From assembly GCA_002840835.1 (NCBI GenBank), contig PHCQ01000026.1, positions 1 through 62,808 of the forward strand: 62,808 nucleotides of DNA. The letters are read 5' to 3'. This DNA comes from Betaproteobacteria bacterium HGW-Betaproteobacteria-16 (GTDB taxonomy: Bacteria; Pseudomonadota; Gammaproteobacteria; Burkholderiales; Burkholderiaceae_C). Positions 1 to 8,909 of the stretch are shown piece after piece. The position numbers and the translations under genes are program-made. Below the pieces are notes generated by a model, which saw only the letters and a list, made by a program, of their open reading frames with translations, did no database searches and was not told where the DNA came from. Each line of letters starts with the position of its first letter. The first letter of the stretch is position 1.

Positions 1-1351
1 CCGGACCGAAGGTGATGCCTTCACTCGCGCAGCGCCGGAACAGGTCCATGCAGTTGATGGCCGGACTGAGCTCCAGCCACAGCGTGTCGCCTGAAGGCGG
101 GTTGCTCACGCGCGTTCCGTGGGGAAAGTGGTGGGCGATCAGGTGCCGGGCTTCGCTCCGGCGCTGCCGCATGTGGGTGGAAAGGCGCCGCAAGTGGGCC
201 TCGTAGCTGCCCTGGGTGAGCAGGTCGGCCAGCGCTTCTTCCAGCACCACGTTGGTCGCTGCCCCCTGCAGCCGCTTGTGGGTGGCAATGGTGTCGCGCC
301 AGCGGCCGGCCTCGACCCAGCCCAGGCGGATGCCCGGCGTCAGGGTCTTGGCGAACGAACCACAGATCATCACATTGCCTTCGGTGTCCCATGACTTGGC
401 GGCCTTGCGCCTTTCGTCCCCGGACAACAGGTCGTTGAACACCACGTCCTCGATCAATGGCACGCGCCGCTGAGCCAGCAGGCGCACCAGCCGCTGCTTG
501 GCCGATAGTGGCATCACCGAGCCCAAGGGGTTGGACAGCGTGGGGGCAGCGAGCACGGCCTTGATGGGTTGTGTGTCCAGCGCCAGCTCGAGTGCGGGCA
601 GCGAGAGACCGGTGGCCGGGTGGGTTGGAATCTCCAGCACCCGCAGGCCCTGGGACTCGATCAGGTCGAGGTAACCAAAAAAGGTCGGGGACTCCAGCGC
701 CACCACGTCCCCCGGCGAGGTGACGGCGCGCAGGCACAGGCTGACCGCATGGGTGCAGCTGGCGGTGATGACGATGTCCGACGCATCGAACGCGCAGCCC
801 AGGTGCAGGGCGCGCTGCGCCACCGCCTGACGCAGCGCGGGACGCCCGGCATCGGCCTTGTTGTATTCGGTCAGGCTGCGCCGGTGCACGCGCGAGGCTC
901 GGCCCACTGCCACACGCAGGCGCTCGTCGTCAAAGAGGTCGCTGCTCTGGGGCGTGAACCCGCCAAAACTCGCGCGGTCACCGGGCTGGTGGAGCAGGGC
1001 GAAGGCTTCGGAACGGCTCTGGCGCTCCAGCAGAAAGCTGCGCTGTGGCGGCGCGCTCAAGCCGGGCTGTGCGATGCGTTGGGCGCGGCGCACGAAGTAC
1101 CCGGCCTTGGGGCGTGCCTGCACCAGGCCCTGTTCTTCCAGCTGCCGAAAGGCCTGCATGGCAGTGGAGATGGACACACCTTGCGTCAGCGCAGTCTCGC
1201 GCACCGAAGGCAGCCGTTGGCCAGTCTTGAACGTGCCGTTGTGGATCAGCTGTGCCAGCGTCTGCGCGATCTGCTGGTACAGCGGCAGGATGGGGCCGGG
1301 GCTGGGGGGCGGGACCGGACACAACGTGAGAGTGGGTGGCGGCGCTGACAT
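1..1351 (-). CDS. MocR-type (GntR winged helix + aminotransferase-like) transcriptional regulator, C-terminus outside window
   Basis: About 450 codons are visible; the gene enters from beyond base 1, so the C-terminus is missing. Residues ~20-90 form a GntR winged helix (LPSVRE, then ISTAMQAFRQLEEQGLV and a PKAGYFV wing). After a linker, residues ~130 onward resemble a fold-type I aminotransferase, with TEYNKADAG, an ASCTHAV segment and GSFAKTLTPGIRLGW, whose Lys is the expected PLP Schiff-base residue. MocR proteins normally repress or activate a divergent gene and use PLP or an amino compound as effector. The ATG at 1351 is preceded by an in-frame stop. A DUF2917 gene diverges from it, with an inverted repeat between the two. 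The effector cannot be told from sequence. Confidence 0.93.
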   Translation of the reverse strand, partial: MSAPPPTLTLCPVPPPSPGPILPLYQQIAQTLAQLIHNGTFKTGQRLPSVRETALTQGVSISTAMQAFRQLEEQGLVQARPKAGYFVRRAQRIAQPGLSAPPQRSFLLERQSRSEAFALLHQPGDRASFGGFTPQSSDLFDDERLRVAVGRASRVHRRSLTEYNKADAGRPALRQAVAQRALHLGCAFDASDIVITASCTHAVSLCLRAVTSPGDVVALESPTFFGYLDLIESQGLRVLEIPTHPATGLSLPALELALDTQPIKAVLAAPTLSNPLGSVMPLSAKQRLVRLLAQRRVPLIEDVVFNDLLSGDERRKAAKSWDTEGNVMICGSFAKTLTPGIRLGWVEAGRWRDTIATHKRLQGAATNVVLEEALADLLTQGSYEAHLRRLSTHMRQRRSEARHLIAHHFPHGTRVSNPPSGDTLWLELSPAINCMDLFRRCASEGITFGP

Positions 1352-1406
1352 GGCGCATCCATGCTAACCCAGCGTCTGGCCACCGCCGGGGTCAGCACCG
1401 GGAAGG

Positions 1407-1457
1407 ACCGGTACAGATGGGCCTGAAAGAGACCACACAGATGTGGCCTGTACCGGT
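1407..1457. promoter_or_regulatory. Candidate MocR operator: 10-bp inverted repeat ACCGGTACAG...CTGTACCGGT
   Basis: Two perfect 10-nt inverted arms lie at 1407-1416 and 1448-1457 in the divergent gap between the MocR gene and the DUF2917 gene. The inner sequence also carries an imperfect direct repeat, ACAGATGGGCCTG at 1413-1425 and ACAGATGTGGCCTG at 1437-1450. MocR regulators are known to bind paired sites in such divergent gaps, so control of one or both genes is inferred. Confidence 0.6.
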
Positions 1458-1544
1458 TTCGCTGGGCGCAACTGAGGGTGCTGTGTGTCTGTTGCGCGGC
1501 GGCGCGATCAAAGACAGTGGAGCCTCGTCCAAAGGAGATCCGCC

Positions 1545-1916
1545 ATGCACCCCACCCCGCCGACCACCCGCCTGCTGCCGCTACAGACGCGCATGATCAA
1601 CGCCAGCAACGGCATGCGCCTGAGGGTGGTCAGCGGCCATTTCTGGCTGACCCAGCCGAACGCAGAGCAAGACCTTTTCCTCGGCCCCGGCGCCAGCGTC
1701 GACCTGCGGCAGGACTGGGTGGTGATCGGCGCCGACGCCGGACCCCGCCCGCCGGAAGATGCGCCGCCCTGCTACAGCGAGTACCTGCTGACGCCATTGG
1801 CAGAAGCGGTGCGGAACCCCGCCTGGAGCCACGCGGTCTGGCGTGTTTTGCAACGATGGATTCGGCAGGCAGCGGCCGCGGCACGAAGTGCATGGCCCCG
1901 CGCCTTCGCCAGGTGA
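1545..1916 (+). CDS. DUF2917 family protein
   Basis: A 123-residue protein of unknown function. The central part (roughly residues 20-60: MRLRVVSGHFWLTQP, then DLFLGPGASVDL and WVVIGAD) matches my memory of the DUF2917 domain, a small beta-rich fold found mainly in Burkholderiales. The tail is Arg/Ala-rich and low in complexity. The ATG at 1545 follows a strong ribosome site (AAAGGAG at 1531-1537), so I prefer it to an upstream in-frame start near 1485. The gene diverges from a MocR regulator, a pairing that suggests MocR controls it. No signal peptide or catalytic motif is visible. Confidence 0.75.
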   Translation: MHPTPPTTRLLPLQTRMINASNGMRLRVVSGHFWLTQPNAEQDLFLGPGASVDLRQDWVVIGADAGPRPPEDAPPCYSEYLLTPLAEAVRNPAWSHAVWRVLQRWIRQAAAAARSAWPRAFAR

Positions 1917-1919
1917 CCT

Positions 1920-2741
1920 TCAGCGACCCTGAAGAAAATCCCGGATGGCAAACAAGGTGGCGTCGGGCGTCTCGGTCATCTGGTGGTGACCCACTGGCAG
2001 GCTGACCACTTGCACCGCTTTGCCCGCGGCCTGGGCCACCCTGATCAGCCCCTGCGCCGCCTTGGGGTGCGTCATCTGGTCCTGGCTACCCAGCAGGAAC
2101 AGCACCGGGCAGGTGAGGGCCGCCATGGCGGCATCGCCACCGGCGTAGCTGTCGCAGGCCACAAAGCCGCGGTGGAACACGTTGACCCGCGTGTTGCTGG
2201 CCAGCACCCTGCGGCCCAGCGCCGTGCTGGCGCCGAACACCCAGGTGCCCGGGCCCAACGCCGAAGGCGGGGCGGCCAGCGTGCTGCGCGAAAACACGTT
2301 GACCATCTTGAGCGCCTTTTCGGGCTCGTTGAGGGAAGCTTCGATGAGCGCGGGTGACACCTTCATGGGGTAGGCCGTGCCCACCAGCACCAGGTGGCTG
2401 ACACGGTCCTTCAGCCGGGCCGCCGCTTCCATGGCGATCAGCGAGCCCCAGCTGTGGCCCACCAGGGCGGCCTTCTGGACGCCTGCGGCATCGAGCAGGG
2501 CACCGATGAAATCGGCGGCTTCTTCCACCGAGGCAGGCGCTTCACCCTCACTCTTGCAATGGCCTGGCAAGTCCACGGCCAGCACGTTCCAGCCATGGTG
2601 GGCCAGGTAACGGCTTTGCAGGATCCAGACGCTGTGGTCATGGAGGACGCCGTGAATGAACACCACGGTGGGCTTGGCGGAATCAAAGGTCTTGCCGCCG
2701 GTGTAGCAGTACGTGGGGGCGTTGTTGACGGTCAGGTACAT
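1920..2741 (-). CDS. Alpha/beta hydrolase
   Basis: A 273-residue soluble alpha/beta hydrolase. Near the N-terminus FIHGVLHDHSVW is the oxyanion-hole HG motif, GHSWGS (about residues 95-100) is the nucleophile elbow with Ser, the LLGSQDQMTHP segment supplies the acid, and VGHHQMTE supplies the catalytic His. The substrate is unknown. Its start codon lies 2 bp after the metY stop, so the two genes are surely cotranscribed. A lactonase, thioesterase or homoserine-ester hydrolase role linked to sulfur amino acids is possible but not shown. It converges with the DUF2917 gene, whose stop is 3 bp away. Confidence 0.88.
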   Translation of the reverse strand: MYLTVNNAPTYCYTGGKTFDSAKPTVVFIHGVLHDHSVWILQSRYLAHHGWNVLAVDLPGHCKSEGEAPASVEEAADFIGALLDAAGVQKAALVGHSWGSLIAMEAAARLKDRVSHLVLVGTAYPMKVSPALIEASLNEPEKALKMVNVFSRSTLAAPPSALGPGTWVFGASTALGRRVLASNTRVNVFHRGFVACDSYAGGDAAMAALTCPVLFLLGSQDQMTHPKAAQGLIRVAQAAGKAVQVVSLPVGHHQMTETPDATLFAIRDFLQGR

Positions 2742-2743
2742 GG

Positions 2744-4054
2744 TCAGGCCCCCGCTTTCTCTGCCGCTTTCAAGGCGCGCTTGAGGTCGTCAATCAGGTC
2801 GTCGGCGTCTTCGAGGCCAATCGACAGGCGGATGGTGCCCGGGCCGATGCCACCGGCGGCCAGTGCCTCGTCCGTCATGCGGAAGTGCGTGGTGCTGGCA
2901 GGGTGGATGACCAGGGAGCGGCAGTCGCCCACGTTGGCCAGGTGGCTGAAGATTTTCAGTGCCTCGATGAAGGCCTTGCCCTGTTCACGGCTTCCTTTGA
3001 TGTCAAAGCTGAACACCGAGCCTGCGCCTTTGGCGCCGAAGCGCAGCAGCTTCTCCGCCAGCGCGTGGCTGGGGTGCGACTCCAGCAAGGGATGGCCCAC
3101 GCGGCCCACCAGCGGGTGACTGGCCAGGAACTGCACCACCTTTTCGGTGTTGGCCATGTGGCGGTCCATGCGCAGTGACAGCGTTTCCAGCCCCTGCAGG
3201 ATTAGCCACGCACTGTGTGGAGAGAGGCAGGCGCCGAAATCGCGCAGGCCCTCGCGGCGCGCCCGCAGCAGGAAGGCGCCCACAGTGCTCTCTTCGCTGA
3301 AGACCATGTTGTGGAAACCTTCGTAGGCCTCGGTGAGTTCAGGGAATCGGCCGGATTTTTCCCAGTCGAAGCTGCCTGCGTCCACCACCACGCCGCCAAT
3401 CACGGTGCCGTGGCCGCTGAGGAATTTGGTGGCCGAGTGGTAGACCAGGTCGGCGCCGAATTCGAAGGGCTTGATGAGGTAGGGCGTGGTGAGCGTGGAG
3501 TCCACCAGAAGCGGCACGCCGGCCTCGTGTGCGATCTGTGCCACGGTGGGCATGTCCAGCACGTCCAGGCCCGGGTTGCCCACGGTCTCACCGAAGAAAA
3601 GTTTGGTGTTGGGTCGCACGGCCGCCTTCCAGCCATCGATGTCGCCCGGCTTCACAAAGGTGGTGTCGATGCCGAATCGGCGCATGGTGTAGTGCAGCAG
3701 GTTCTGACTGCCGCCGTAGAGCGCGGTGCTGGCCACGATGTGTGAGCCCGCGCCCATCAGGGTGGCCACGCTCAGGTGCAAGGCCGCCTGGCCACTGGCG
3801 GTGGCAATGGCCCCGATGCCGCCCTCAAGCGCGGCCATGCGTTGTTCGAACACGGCGTTGGTGGGGTTGCTGATGCGGCTGTAGACGTGCCCGGCGCGCT
3901 CCAGATTGAACAGGGCGGCGGCGTGGTCGCTGGACTCGAAGACGAACGAGGTGGTGAGGTGGATGGACACGGCGCGTGCGCCGGTGGTGGGGTCAGGGGC
4001 AGCACCCGCGTGCAGGGCGAGGGTGTCGAAGCCCGGGTCGGCGTATCCGGCCAT
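2744..4054 (-). CDS. metY: O-acetylhomoserine aminocarboxypropyltransferase (sulfhydrylase)
   Basis: A 436-residue cytosolic PLP enzyme of the Cys/Met metabolism family. It joins O-acetylhomoserine with sulfide (or methanethiol) to give homocysteine (or methionine). Visible hallmarks are the N-terminal FDTLALHAGAAPDPTTGARAV region, YSRISNPTNAVFEQRMAALEGG (first 20 residues typical), the ASGQAALHL turn and SATKFLSGHG with the PLP Lys. The length is typical of MetY and longer than MetB/MetC. The ATG at 4054 is preceded by an AGGAGA ribosome site. The gene is the first of a two-gene unit with the hydrolase. I looked for a SAM-type riboswitch in the leader and found none. Confidence 0.93.
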   Translation of the reverse strand: MAGYADPGFDTLALHAGAAPDPTTGARAVSIHLTTSFVFESSDHAAALFNLERAGHVYSRISNPTNAVFEQRMAALEGGIGAIATASGQAALHLSVATLMGAGSHIVASTALYGGSQNLLHYTMRRFGIDTTFVKPGDIDGWKAAVRPNTKLFFGETVGNPGLDVLDMPTVAQIAHEAGVPLLVDSTLTTPYLIKPFEFGADLVYHSATKFLSGHGTVIGGVVVDAGSFDWEKSGRFPELTEAYEGFHNMVFSEESTVGAFLLRARREGLRDFGACLSPHSAWLILQGLETLSLRMDRHMANTEKVVQFLASHPLVGRVGHPLLESHPSHALAEKLLRFGAKGAGSVFSFDIKGSREQGKAFIEALKIFSHLANVGDCRSLVIHPASTTHFRMTDEALAAGGIGPGTIRLSIGLEDADDLIDDLKRALKAAEKAGA

Positions 4055-4158
4055 GTGAATGTCTCCTGGGAGTCAATGGTCCGGCGGGTCGCCAGACCGT
4101 GTTGACAGGTTGTTTCAAAGCGATCAAAGCGGCCTCGCTAGTCGCAGCGAAGGCATGG

Positions 4159-4185
4159 TTGCTTGGCGTGATTGTGGGCTATATT
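4159..4185 (+). promoter_or_regulatory. Possible sigma70-like promoter of the CBS gene
   Basis: TTGCTT at 4159-4164 and TATATT at 4180-4185 lie about 50 bp upstream of the CBS-protein start. The 15-bp spacer is shorter than ideal, so this is a weak call. Confidence 0.3.
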
Positions 4186-4236
4186 CCTCCTCAGGCCAGC
4201 CCGACTGGCGACAGTGCAACTCCGAGGAGACCAGGC

Positions 4237-4704
4237 ATGAAAGTCAGCGACATACTGCGCGTCAAAGGCGGCACGCTCTACACCATTTCGCCCAATGAAC
4301 CGCTTGAGCGGGCGGTGCAGACCATGGCCGAGTTCGACATCGGGTCCCTGGCGGTGATGGAACACGGCGAGCTGGTGGGCATGCTCACCTTTCGCGAACT
4401 CATCCACACCCTGGCCCGCAGTGGCGGCACCCTGGGCAACCGCACCGTGCGCGCCGTGATGGACGACCACCCCATGAGCTGCACGCCGGAAACCGAGCTT
4501 GAGCAAGTACGCCCCATGATGCTGGAAAAGCACACCCGCTACATGCCGGTGATGGACAACAAGATGCTGATGGGCGTGATCAGCTTCTACGACGTGGCCA
4601 AAGCCGTGGTCGACAGCCAGAACTTCGAAAACAAGATGCTCAAGGCCTACATCCGCGACTGGCCAGAAGAAGAAAACGGCAAAGCCGAGCCCAACTTCCC
4701 CTGA
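4237..4704 (+). CDS. CBS-domain pair protein
   Basis: A 155-residue protein made of two CBS domains: residues ~5-60 (AEFDIGSLAVMEHGELVGML) and ~75-130 (MLEKHTRYMPVMDNKMLMGV). Such Bateman modules bind adenine nucleotides and sense energy state; this one has no attached effector domain, so it must act on a partner. The ATG at 4237 follows GAGGAGA at 4224-4230; longer in-frame upstream starts would run into the metY leader and lack a ribosome site. It diverges from metY and is followed by a strong terminator. Confidence 0.88.
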   Translation: MKVSDILRVKGGTLYTISPNEPLERAVQTMAEFDIGSLAVMEHGELVGMLTFRELIHTLARSGGTLGNRTVRAVMDDHPMSCTPETELEQVRPMMLEKHTRYMPVMDNKMLMGVISFYDVAKAVVDSQNFENKMLKAYIRDWPEEENGKAEPNFP

Positions 4705-4710
4705 TCACCA

Positions 4711-4747
4711 AACAAAACGCCCTGCAAGCCGGGGCGTTTTGTTTTGG
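4711..4747 (+). terminator. Rho-independent terminator after the CBS gene
   Basis: A perfect 12-bp stem, AACAAAACGCCC (4711-4722) with GGGCGTTTTGTT (4732-4743), sits 7 bp after the stop codon. The stem ends in a T-rich run, so it terminates rightward transcription; its symmetry may let it work leftward as well. Confidence 0.88.
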
Positions 4748-4780
4748 AGAAAGCGCAGGCGTGAAGGAGTCCTTCAAGTA

Positions 4781-4858
4781 GCACCGTGGAACCGGCTTCG
4801 CCGGGCCACAGGGTGCTGCCCCCCCTGGGGGGGTGACGCGAAGCGGCGCAGGGGGGGC
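4781..4858 (-). repeat. 3'-end GC-rich dispersed repeat, copy 1 (after phaZ)
   Basis: It contains the family core GTGGAACCGGCTTCGCCGGG, then a C-run/G-run hairpin and GACGCGAAGCGGCGCAGGGG as written on the plus strand. It lies 5 bp beyond the phaZ stop codon. Seven similar copies occur in the window, always just 3' of a stop. Confidence 0.85.
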
Positions 4859-4863
4859 CAAAT

Positions 4864-6078
4864 TCAGCAAGTGCTGAAAATAGCTTCCCGCACCCGCGGG
4901 TAGATCTGCTGGTTCCAGCGGCGCCCGCTGAACACGCCATAGTGCCCCACACCGGTCTGCACATGATGGGTCTTGCGGTAGGGGCGCACGCTGCTGCACA
5001 GGTCCTGTGCCGCCACCGTCTGACCCACGGCGCAGATGTCATCGCGCTCGCCTTCAACGGTCATGAGGGCGGTGCGACGGATGGCCGCCGGGTTCACGGT
5101 GCGGCCCTTCCAGGTCAGCTTGCCCAGAGGCAGGTCGTAGGTCTGGAACACCTTTTCCACCGTCTCCAGGTAGAACTCGGCCGGCAGGTCGTTCACGGCC
5201 AGGTATTCCTCGTAGAAGTTCTGGATCGTGGCGGCTTCTTCCATGCGGCCGTGGTCCAGGTGTTCGAACATCAGGCGGAACGACTCCTTGTGCCGCTCCG
5301 GGTTCATGCTCATGAAGGCGCTGAGCTGCACGAAACCAGGGTAGACGCGCCGCATGTAGCCTGCATGCGGCAGGGGCACGCGGCTGATGAGGTTCTGTTC
5401 GAACCACTCGATGGGCTTGCTCACGGCCAGTCGGTTCACTTCCGTGGGGTTGATGCGGCAGTCCACCGGCCCGGCCATCAGTGTGAGGCTGCGGGGCTGT
5501 GCCGGGTTGTCGTCTTCGGCCATGATGGCCGTGGCCGCCAGCGCCGCCACGCAGGGTTGGCACACCGCCACCATGTGGCTGTCCGGCCCCACCTCCTCGG
5601 TGAAGCGAATCATGTAGCTGATGTAGTCGTCCAGGCTGAAGCCACCGTGCTGCAGCGACACGTCGCGGGCGTTGTGCCAGTCAGTGATGTAGACGTCGTG
5701 GTCCTGCAGCAGGGTGCGGGCGGTTTCGCGCAGCAGGGTGGCAAAGTGGCCTGAGAGTGGCGCCACCAGCAGCACCGGGGGCTGGTAGGGCAGGCCGGCG
5801 TCGGCCTTGCGAAAGCGCAGCAGGGTACCGAAAGGCAGCGTGAGCACGGTCTCTTCGGTCACGGGCACGTCCTGATCGCCGACCATGACCGAATGGATGT
5901 TGTAGGGTGGTCGCGAATGGGTCAGCCGCATGCGCGAGAACACGTCGCAGGCGGCCGCCACCTTGCGCAACACGCTGCGTTCGGTCTGCTGAAACAGCAG
6001 TGACGAGCTGATGTACTGGGCCGCGAGCCGGAGTGGGGATGCCAGATCGGACTGGAACTGATAGGCCTGATACAGCAT
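4864..6078 (-). CDS. phaZ: Intracellular polyhydroxyalkanoate (PHB) depolymerase
   Basis: A 404-residue enzyme that mobilises stored PHB granules to 3-hydroxybutyrate units. It starts MLYQAYQFQSDLASPLRLAA, typical of the PhaZ1 family of Ralstonia and relatives. The nucleophile region is HMVAVCQPCVAALA, where the family uses Cys in place of a lipase-box Ser; GERDDICAVG holds the expected Asp and VQTGVGHYGVFSGRRW the expected His. There is no signal peptide, as expected for a cytosolic granule enzyme. I chose the ATG at 6078 because homologues begin with MLYQ; a longer in-frame extension to 6174 looks spurious. It diverges from a glutathione transferase gene. Confidence 0.93.
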   Translation of the reverse strand: MLYQAYQFQSDLASPLRLAAQYISSSLLFQQTERSVLRKVAAACDVFSRMRLTHSRPPYNIHSVMVGDQDVPVTEETVLTLPFGTLLRFRKADAGLPYQPPVLLVAPLSGHFATLLRETARTLLQDHDVYITDWHNARDVSLQHGGFSLDDYISYMIRFTEEVGPDSHMVAVCQPCVAALAATAIMAEDDNPAQPRSLTLMAGPVDCRINPTEVNRLAVSKPIEWFEQNLISRVPLPHAGYMRRVYPGFVQLSAFMSMNPERHKESFRLMFEHLDHGRMEEAATIQNFYEEYLAVNDLPAEFYLETVEKVFQTYDLPLGKLTWKGRTVNPAAIRRTALMTVEGERDDICAVGQTVAAQDLCSSVRPYRKTHHVQTGVGHYGVFSGRRWNQQIYPRVREAIFSTC

Positions 6079-6223
6079 GGCGGACTTTCCGGAGAAGGAT
6101 GCACCCGATGCAGGCAAGGAATGGGCCAGCGAGTCTGCACCGCATGGGTGCGTGGGGATGCAGGGATTGCGCACAAACTTGGCACAGCCCTTGCTCAGTG
6201 CATGCCCTCACGAGGAGCACTTC

Positions 6224-6880
6224 ATGGCCACAGCGGTTCTCACGATCAGCAGCAAAAACTACGGTGCCTGGGCATTGCGAGGCTGGTTGATGGCCAAACT
6301 GGCGCGGCTGGACTTCACGGAACACGTGATTTCGCCCGACGACCCCGACATGAAGGCCGAAATGCTCCTGCTGTCAGCCTCCGTGCGTGTGCCCGCCCTG
6401 GAGCACGACGGCGTGCATGTCTGGGACACCCTGGCCATTGGCGAATACCTGAACGAGATCAAGCCCAAGGCCGGCCTGTTGCCAGCAGACCGGGCCGCAC
6501 GCGCCCATTGCCGCTCCATCTGTGGGGAGATGCACTCGGGCTTCAGCGCCATGCGTTCGTCGCTGCCCATGAACATAAAGGCCCACTTTCCGGGCTTCAA
6601 GCTGTGGTCGCGCGCCCAGGCCGATATCGATCGCATTGAGGCTATCTGGACCGAATGCCTCTCCACCTACGGCGGCCCCTACCTGTTCGGCGCCAAGCCC
6701 TGCATCGCCGATGCGATGTTCGCGCCGGTGGTCACGCGTTTCATCACCTACGAGGTGGCACTGGACCCGCAGTGCGTGGCCTATTGCGACACCATCATGG
6801 ACCTCCCAGCCATGAAGGAATGGGTGGCGGCGGCCGAAGCCGAACCGGATGAGATTGATGAGCTGGATGCAGAGTTTTGA
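6224..6880 (+). CDS. Glutathione S-transferase family protein
   Basis: A 218-residue cytosolic protein with an N-terminal thioredoxin-like domain (about 1-80: ISSKNYGAWALRGWLMA, then SVRVPALEHDG with the cis-Pro and WDTLAIGEYL) and an all-helical C-terminal domain ending in an FITYEVALDP region. The N-terminal S-S-K-N-Y stretch likely supplies the glutathione-activating residue. The ATG at 6224 has GAGGAG at 6212-6217 upstream. The substrate is unknown. It shares a divergent gap with phaZ; no functional link is obvious. Confidence 0.9.
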   Translation: MATAVLTISSKNYGAWALRGWLMAKLARLDFTEHVISPDDPDMKAEMLLLSASVRVPALEHDGVHVWDTLAIGEYLNEIKPKAGLLPADRAARAHCRSICGEMHSGFSAMRSSLPMNIKAHFPGFKLWSRAQADIDRIEAIWTECLSTYGGPYLFGAKPCIADAMFAPVVTRFITYEVALDPQCVAYCDTIMDLPAMKEWVAAAEAEPDEIDELDAEF

Positions 6881-6970
6881 GCCGAACCATTCGCCTGATT
6901 CGCCCGCTGCGCTCACTCAAAAGCTGACCGGATCATCGAACCCGTATCGCGCGAAGTGCCTTTGATCCAG

Positions 6971-7074
6971 GGGCACCGTGGAACCGGCTCTGCCGGGCCA
7001 CAAGTGCCGTCCCCCCTCGAAGCGCCGCAGGCGCGCCACGGAGGGGGGAAGCCGCAAAGCGGCGCAGGGGGGAG
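6971..7074 (-). repeat. 3'-end GC-rich dispersed repeat, copy 2 (after cupin gene)
   Basis: It carries the family core GTGGAACCGGCTCTGCCGGG and an insert-bearing C/G hairpin, ending in GCGGCGCAGGGGGG. It lies 10 bp beyond the cupin stop codon. The GST gene ends about 90 bp away on the other side. Confidence 0.85.
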
Positions 7075-7083
7075 TCCCCATCT

Positions 7084-7503
7084 TTACCAGGGGGTTGGAG
7101 GCGGGATCTCACAGGCCGGCTCGACCGGCACCGACTTGAAATCGGCCGGCGACACGATCTCCAGGTATTCCATGTCGGGCGAGTAGTCGAACAGATAGTG
7201 GCGGATGCCGGGGCGCTGGTGCACCACGTCGCCGGCTTCGACCAGGGTCACCTGGTCCTCGTACATGAACTTGGCCCAGCCCTTGGTCATGATCACGATC
7301 TGGAAGTCGGCTTCGTGGATGTGCCAGCCGGTGCCACCGTCGGGTGGTTCGTTGGCCTTGACCAGGTGGGCGATCACCTTGCCGTGAGTGGCTTCCGCAA
7401 TGCCCAGGTCGCGATAGAGGAAAAAGTCGCGCAGGCCGCCGCGCACGAACGCGGTGTCGTTGGGCTTGACGTGGGAGAACAGGGTGGTGGTTCGGTCCAG
7501 CAT
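7084..7503 (-). CDS. Cupin-domain protein
   Basis: A 139-residue single-domain cupin. TGWHIHEADFQ (about residues 65-75) fits cupin motif 1, with metal-binding His residues, and VTLVEAGDVVHQRPGIRHY fits motif 2 with the second His. The start at 7503 has AAGGAG on the minus strand just upstream; an in-frame extension to 7647 lacks support. Small cupins of this kind may be isomerases, dioxygenases or ligand sensors; nothing here decides which. It lies alone between a repeat and the aroC promoter region. Confidence 0.85.
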   Translation of the reverse strand: MLDRTTTLFSHVKPNDTAFVRGGLRDFFLYRDLGIAEATHGKVIAHLVKANEPPDGGTGWHIHEADFQIVIMTKGWAKFMYEDQVTLVEAGDVVHQRPGIRHYLFDYSPDMEYLEIVSPADFKSVPVEPACEIPPPTPW

Positions 7504-7684
7504 GGGGCGCTCCTTGACACTGTAGGCAGCTGGAGTGCTGCACTGCAGCACCAAGCATGAAGCGTTCCATTGGTGGGTGGGGCGTTCTCTGGCCCTCTTG
7601 CACCAGCCAGTCCGTCGCGCTGTGCACCAGTGTGGGTGAGGGCGCACGGCTTCGGGCCCCGGGCCTCAGGGATAATCCAGCCCC

Positions 7685-8785
7685 ATGAGCGGCAACACCA
7701 TCGGCACCCTTTTCTGCGTCACCAACTTCGGTGAATCCCACGGCCCGGCCATTGGCTGCGTGATCGACGGTTGCCCGCCCGGCATGGCGCTGAGTGAAGC
7801 AGACATCCAGATGGAGCTGGACCGGCGGCGCCCCGGCACATCGAAGTTCGTGACCCAGCGCAACGAGCCCGACACCGTGGAGATCCTCAGCGGCGTGTAC
7901 GAGGGCAAGACCACAGGCACCCCCATTGCCCTGCTCATTCGCAACACCGACCAGCGCAGCAAGGACTACGGCAACATCCTGCAGACCTTTCGCCCCGGCC
8001 ACGCCGATTACACCTACTGGCAGAAATTCGGTATCCGCGACCCGCGCGGTGGCGGGCGCTCATCCGCCCGCCTGACCGCACCCACGGTGGCCGCCGGTGC
8101 CGTGGCCCGCAAATGGCTGAAGGAAAAGTTCGGCACCACCTTCCGGGGTTGCATGACGCAGATCGGCGAACAGGTGATTCCGTTCGAAAGCTGGGACCAT
8201 GTGCCCCACAACCCGTTTTTCGCACCCGTGGCCGACGTGTCTGCGCTTGAGGATTACATGAACGCGCTGCGCAAGAGCGGCGATTCGTGCGGCGCGCGCA
8301 TCCGCGTAACGGCGACTGGCATGCCCGTGGGGCTGGGCGAGCCCCTGTACGACCGGCTTGATGCCGACATCGCGCACGCGATGATGGGGCTCAATGCTGT
8401 CAAGGGCGTGGAGATTGGTGCCGGTTTCGCCAGTGTGGCCGACAAGGGCAGCACCCACGGCGACAGCCTCACCCCCGATGGCTTCGCGGCCAACAAGGCC
8501 GGCGGCGTGCTGGGTGGCATCAGCACTGGGCAGGATCTGGAAGTGTCGATTGCCATCAAGCCCACCAGCTCGATCCTGATTCCACGTGAAAGCATCGACA
8601 CCACCGGTGCCGCGACCGAGGTCATCACCAAAGGCCGACACGACCCCTGCGTGGGCATTCGCGCCACGCCCATTGCCGAGGCCCTTCTGGCGCTGGTGGT
8701 GATGGACCATGCGCTGCGCCACCGCGCGCAATGTGGTGATGTGGTGCTGCCCACGCCCGATATTGCTGCAGCAGGGCGGGCTTGA
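7685..8785 (+). CDS. aroC: Chorismate synthase
   Basis: A 366-residue FMN-dependent enzyme converting 5-enolpyruvylshikimate-3-phosphate to chorismate, the last common step of aromatic biosynthesis. The family signatures are clear: [20 protein letters not shown] near the start (20 residues), the RRRPGTSKF segment, [14 protein letters not shown] with [11 protein letters not shown] (about residues 100-130) and [18 protein letters not shown] near the C-terminus. The length is normal. It is followed after 124 bp by an MFS transporter gene on the same strand, a gene order often seen in Burkholderiales. Confidence 0.97.
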   Translation: MSGNTIGTLFCVTNFGESHGPAIGCVIDGCPPGMALSEADIQMELDRRRPGTSKFVTQRNEPDTVEILSGVYEGKTTGTPIALLIRNTDQRSKDYGNILQTFRPGHADYTYWQKFGIRDPRGGGRSSARLTAPTVAAGAVARKWLKEKFGTTFRGCMTQIGEQVIPFESWDHVPHNPFFAPVADVSALEDYMNALRKSGDSCGARIRVTATGMPVGLGEPLYDRLDADIAHAMMGLNAVKGVEIGAGFASVADKGSTHGDSLTPDGFAANKAGGVLGGISTGQDLEVSIAIKPTSSILIPRESIDTTGAATEVITKGRHDPCVGIRATPIAEALLALVVMDHALRHRAQCGDVVLPTPDIAAAGRA

Positions 8786-8909
8786 GCCCGCAGCCATTTG
8801 GCTTGTGCCGGCGCCGGAGCGTTCGGTCTGACGCGCTGAACGCGCTCTCCTGCGCGCTTGCGAGCCTCATACCCAGCCTGCCACGGGATCAGGTCGATCG
8901 GGGTTTCCG

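Noticed and set aside
4055..4236. Possible SAM-type riboswitch in the metY leader
   Set aside because: I found no conserved blocks of known SAM riboswitch classes; the gap reads as an ordinary divergent promoter region.
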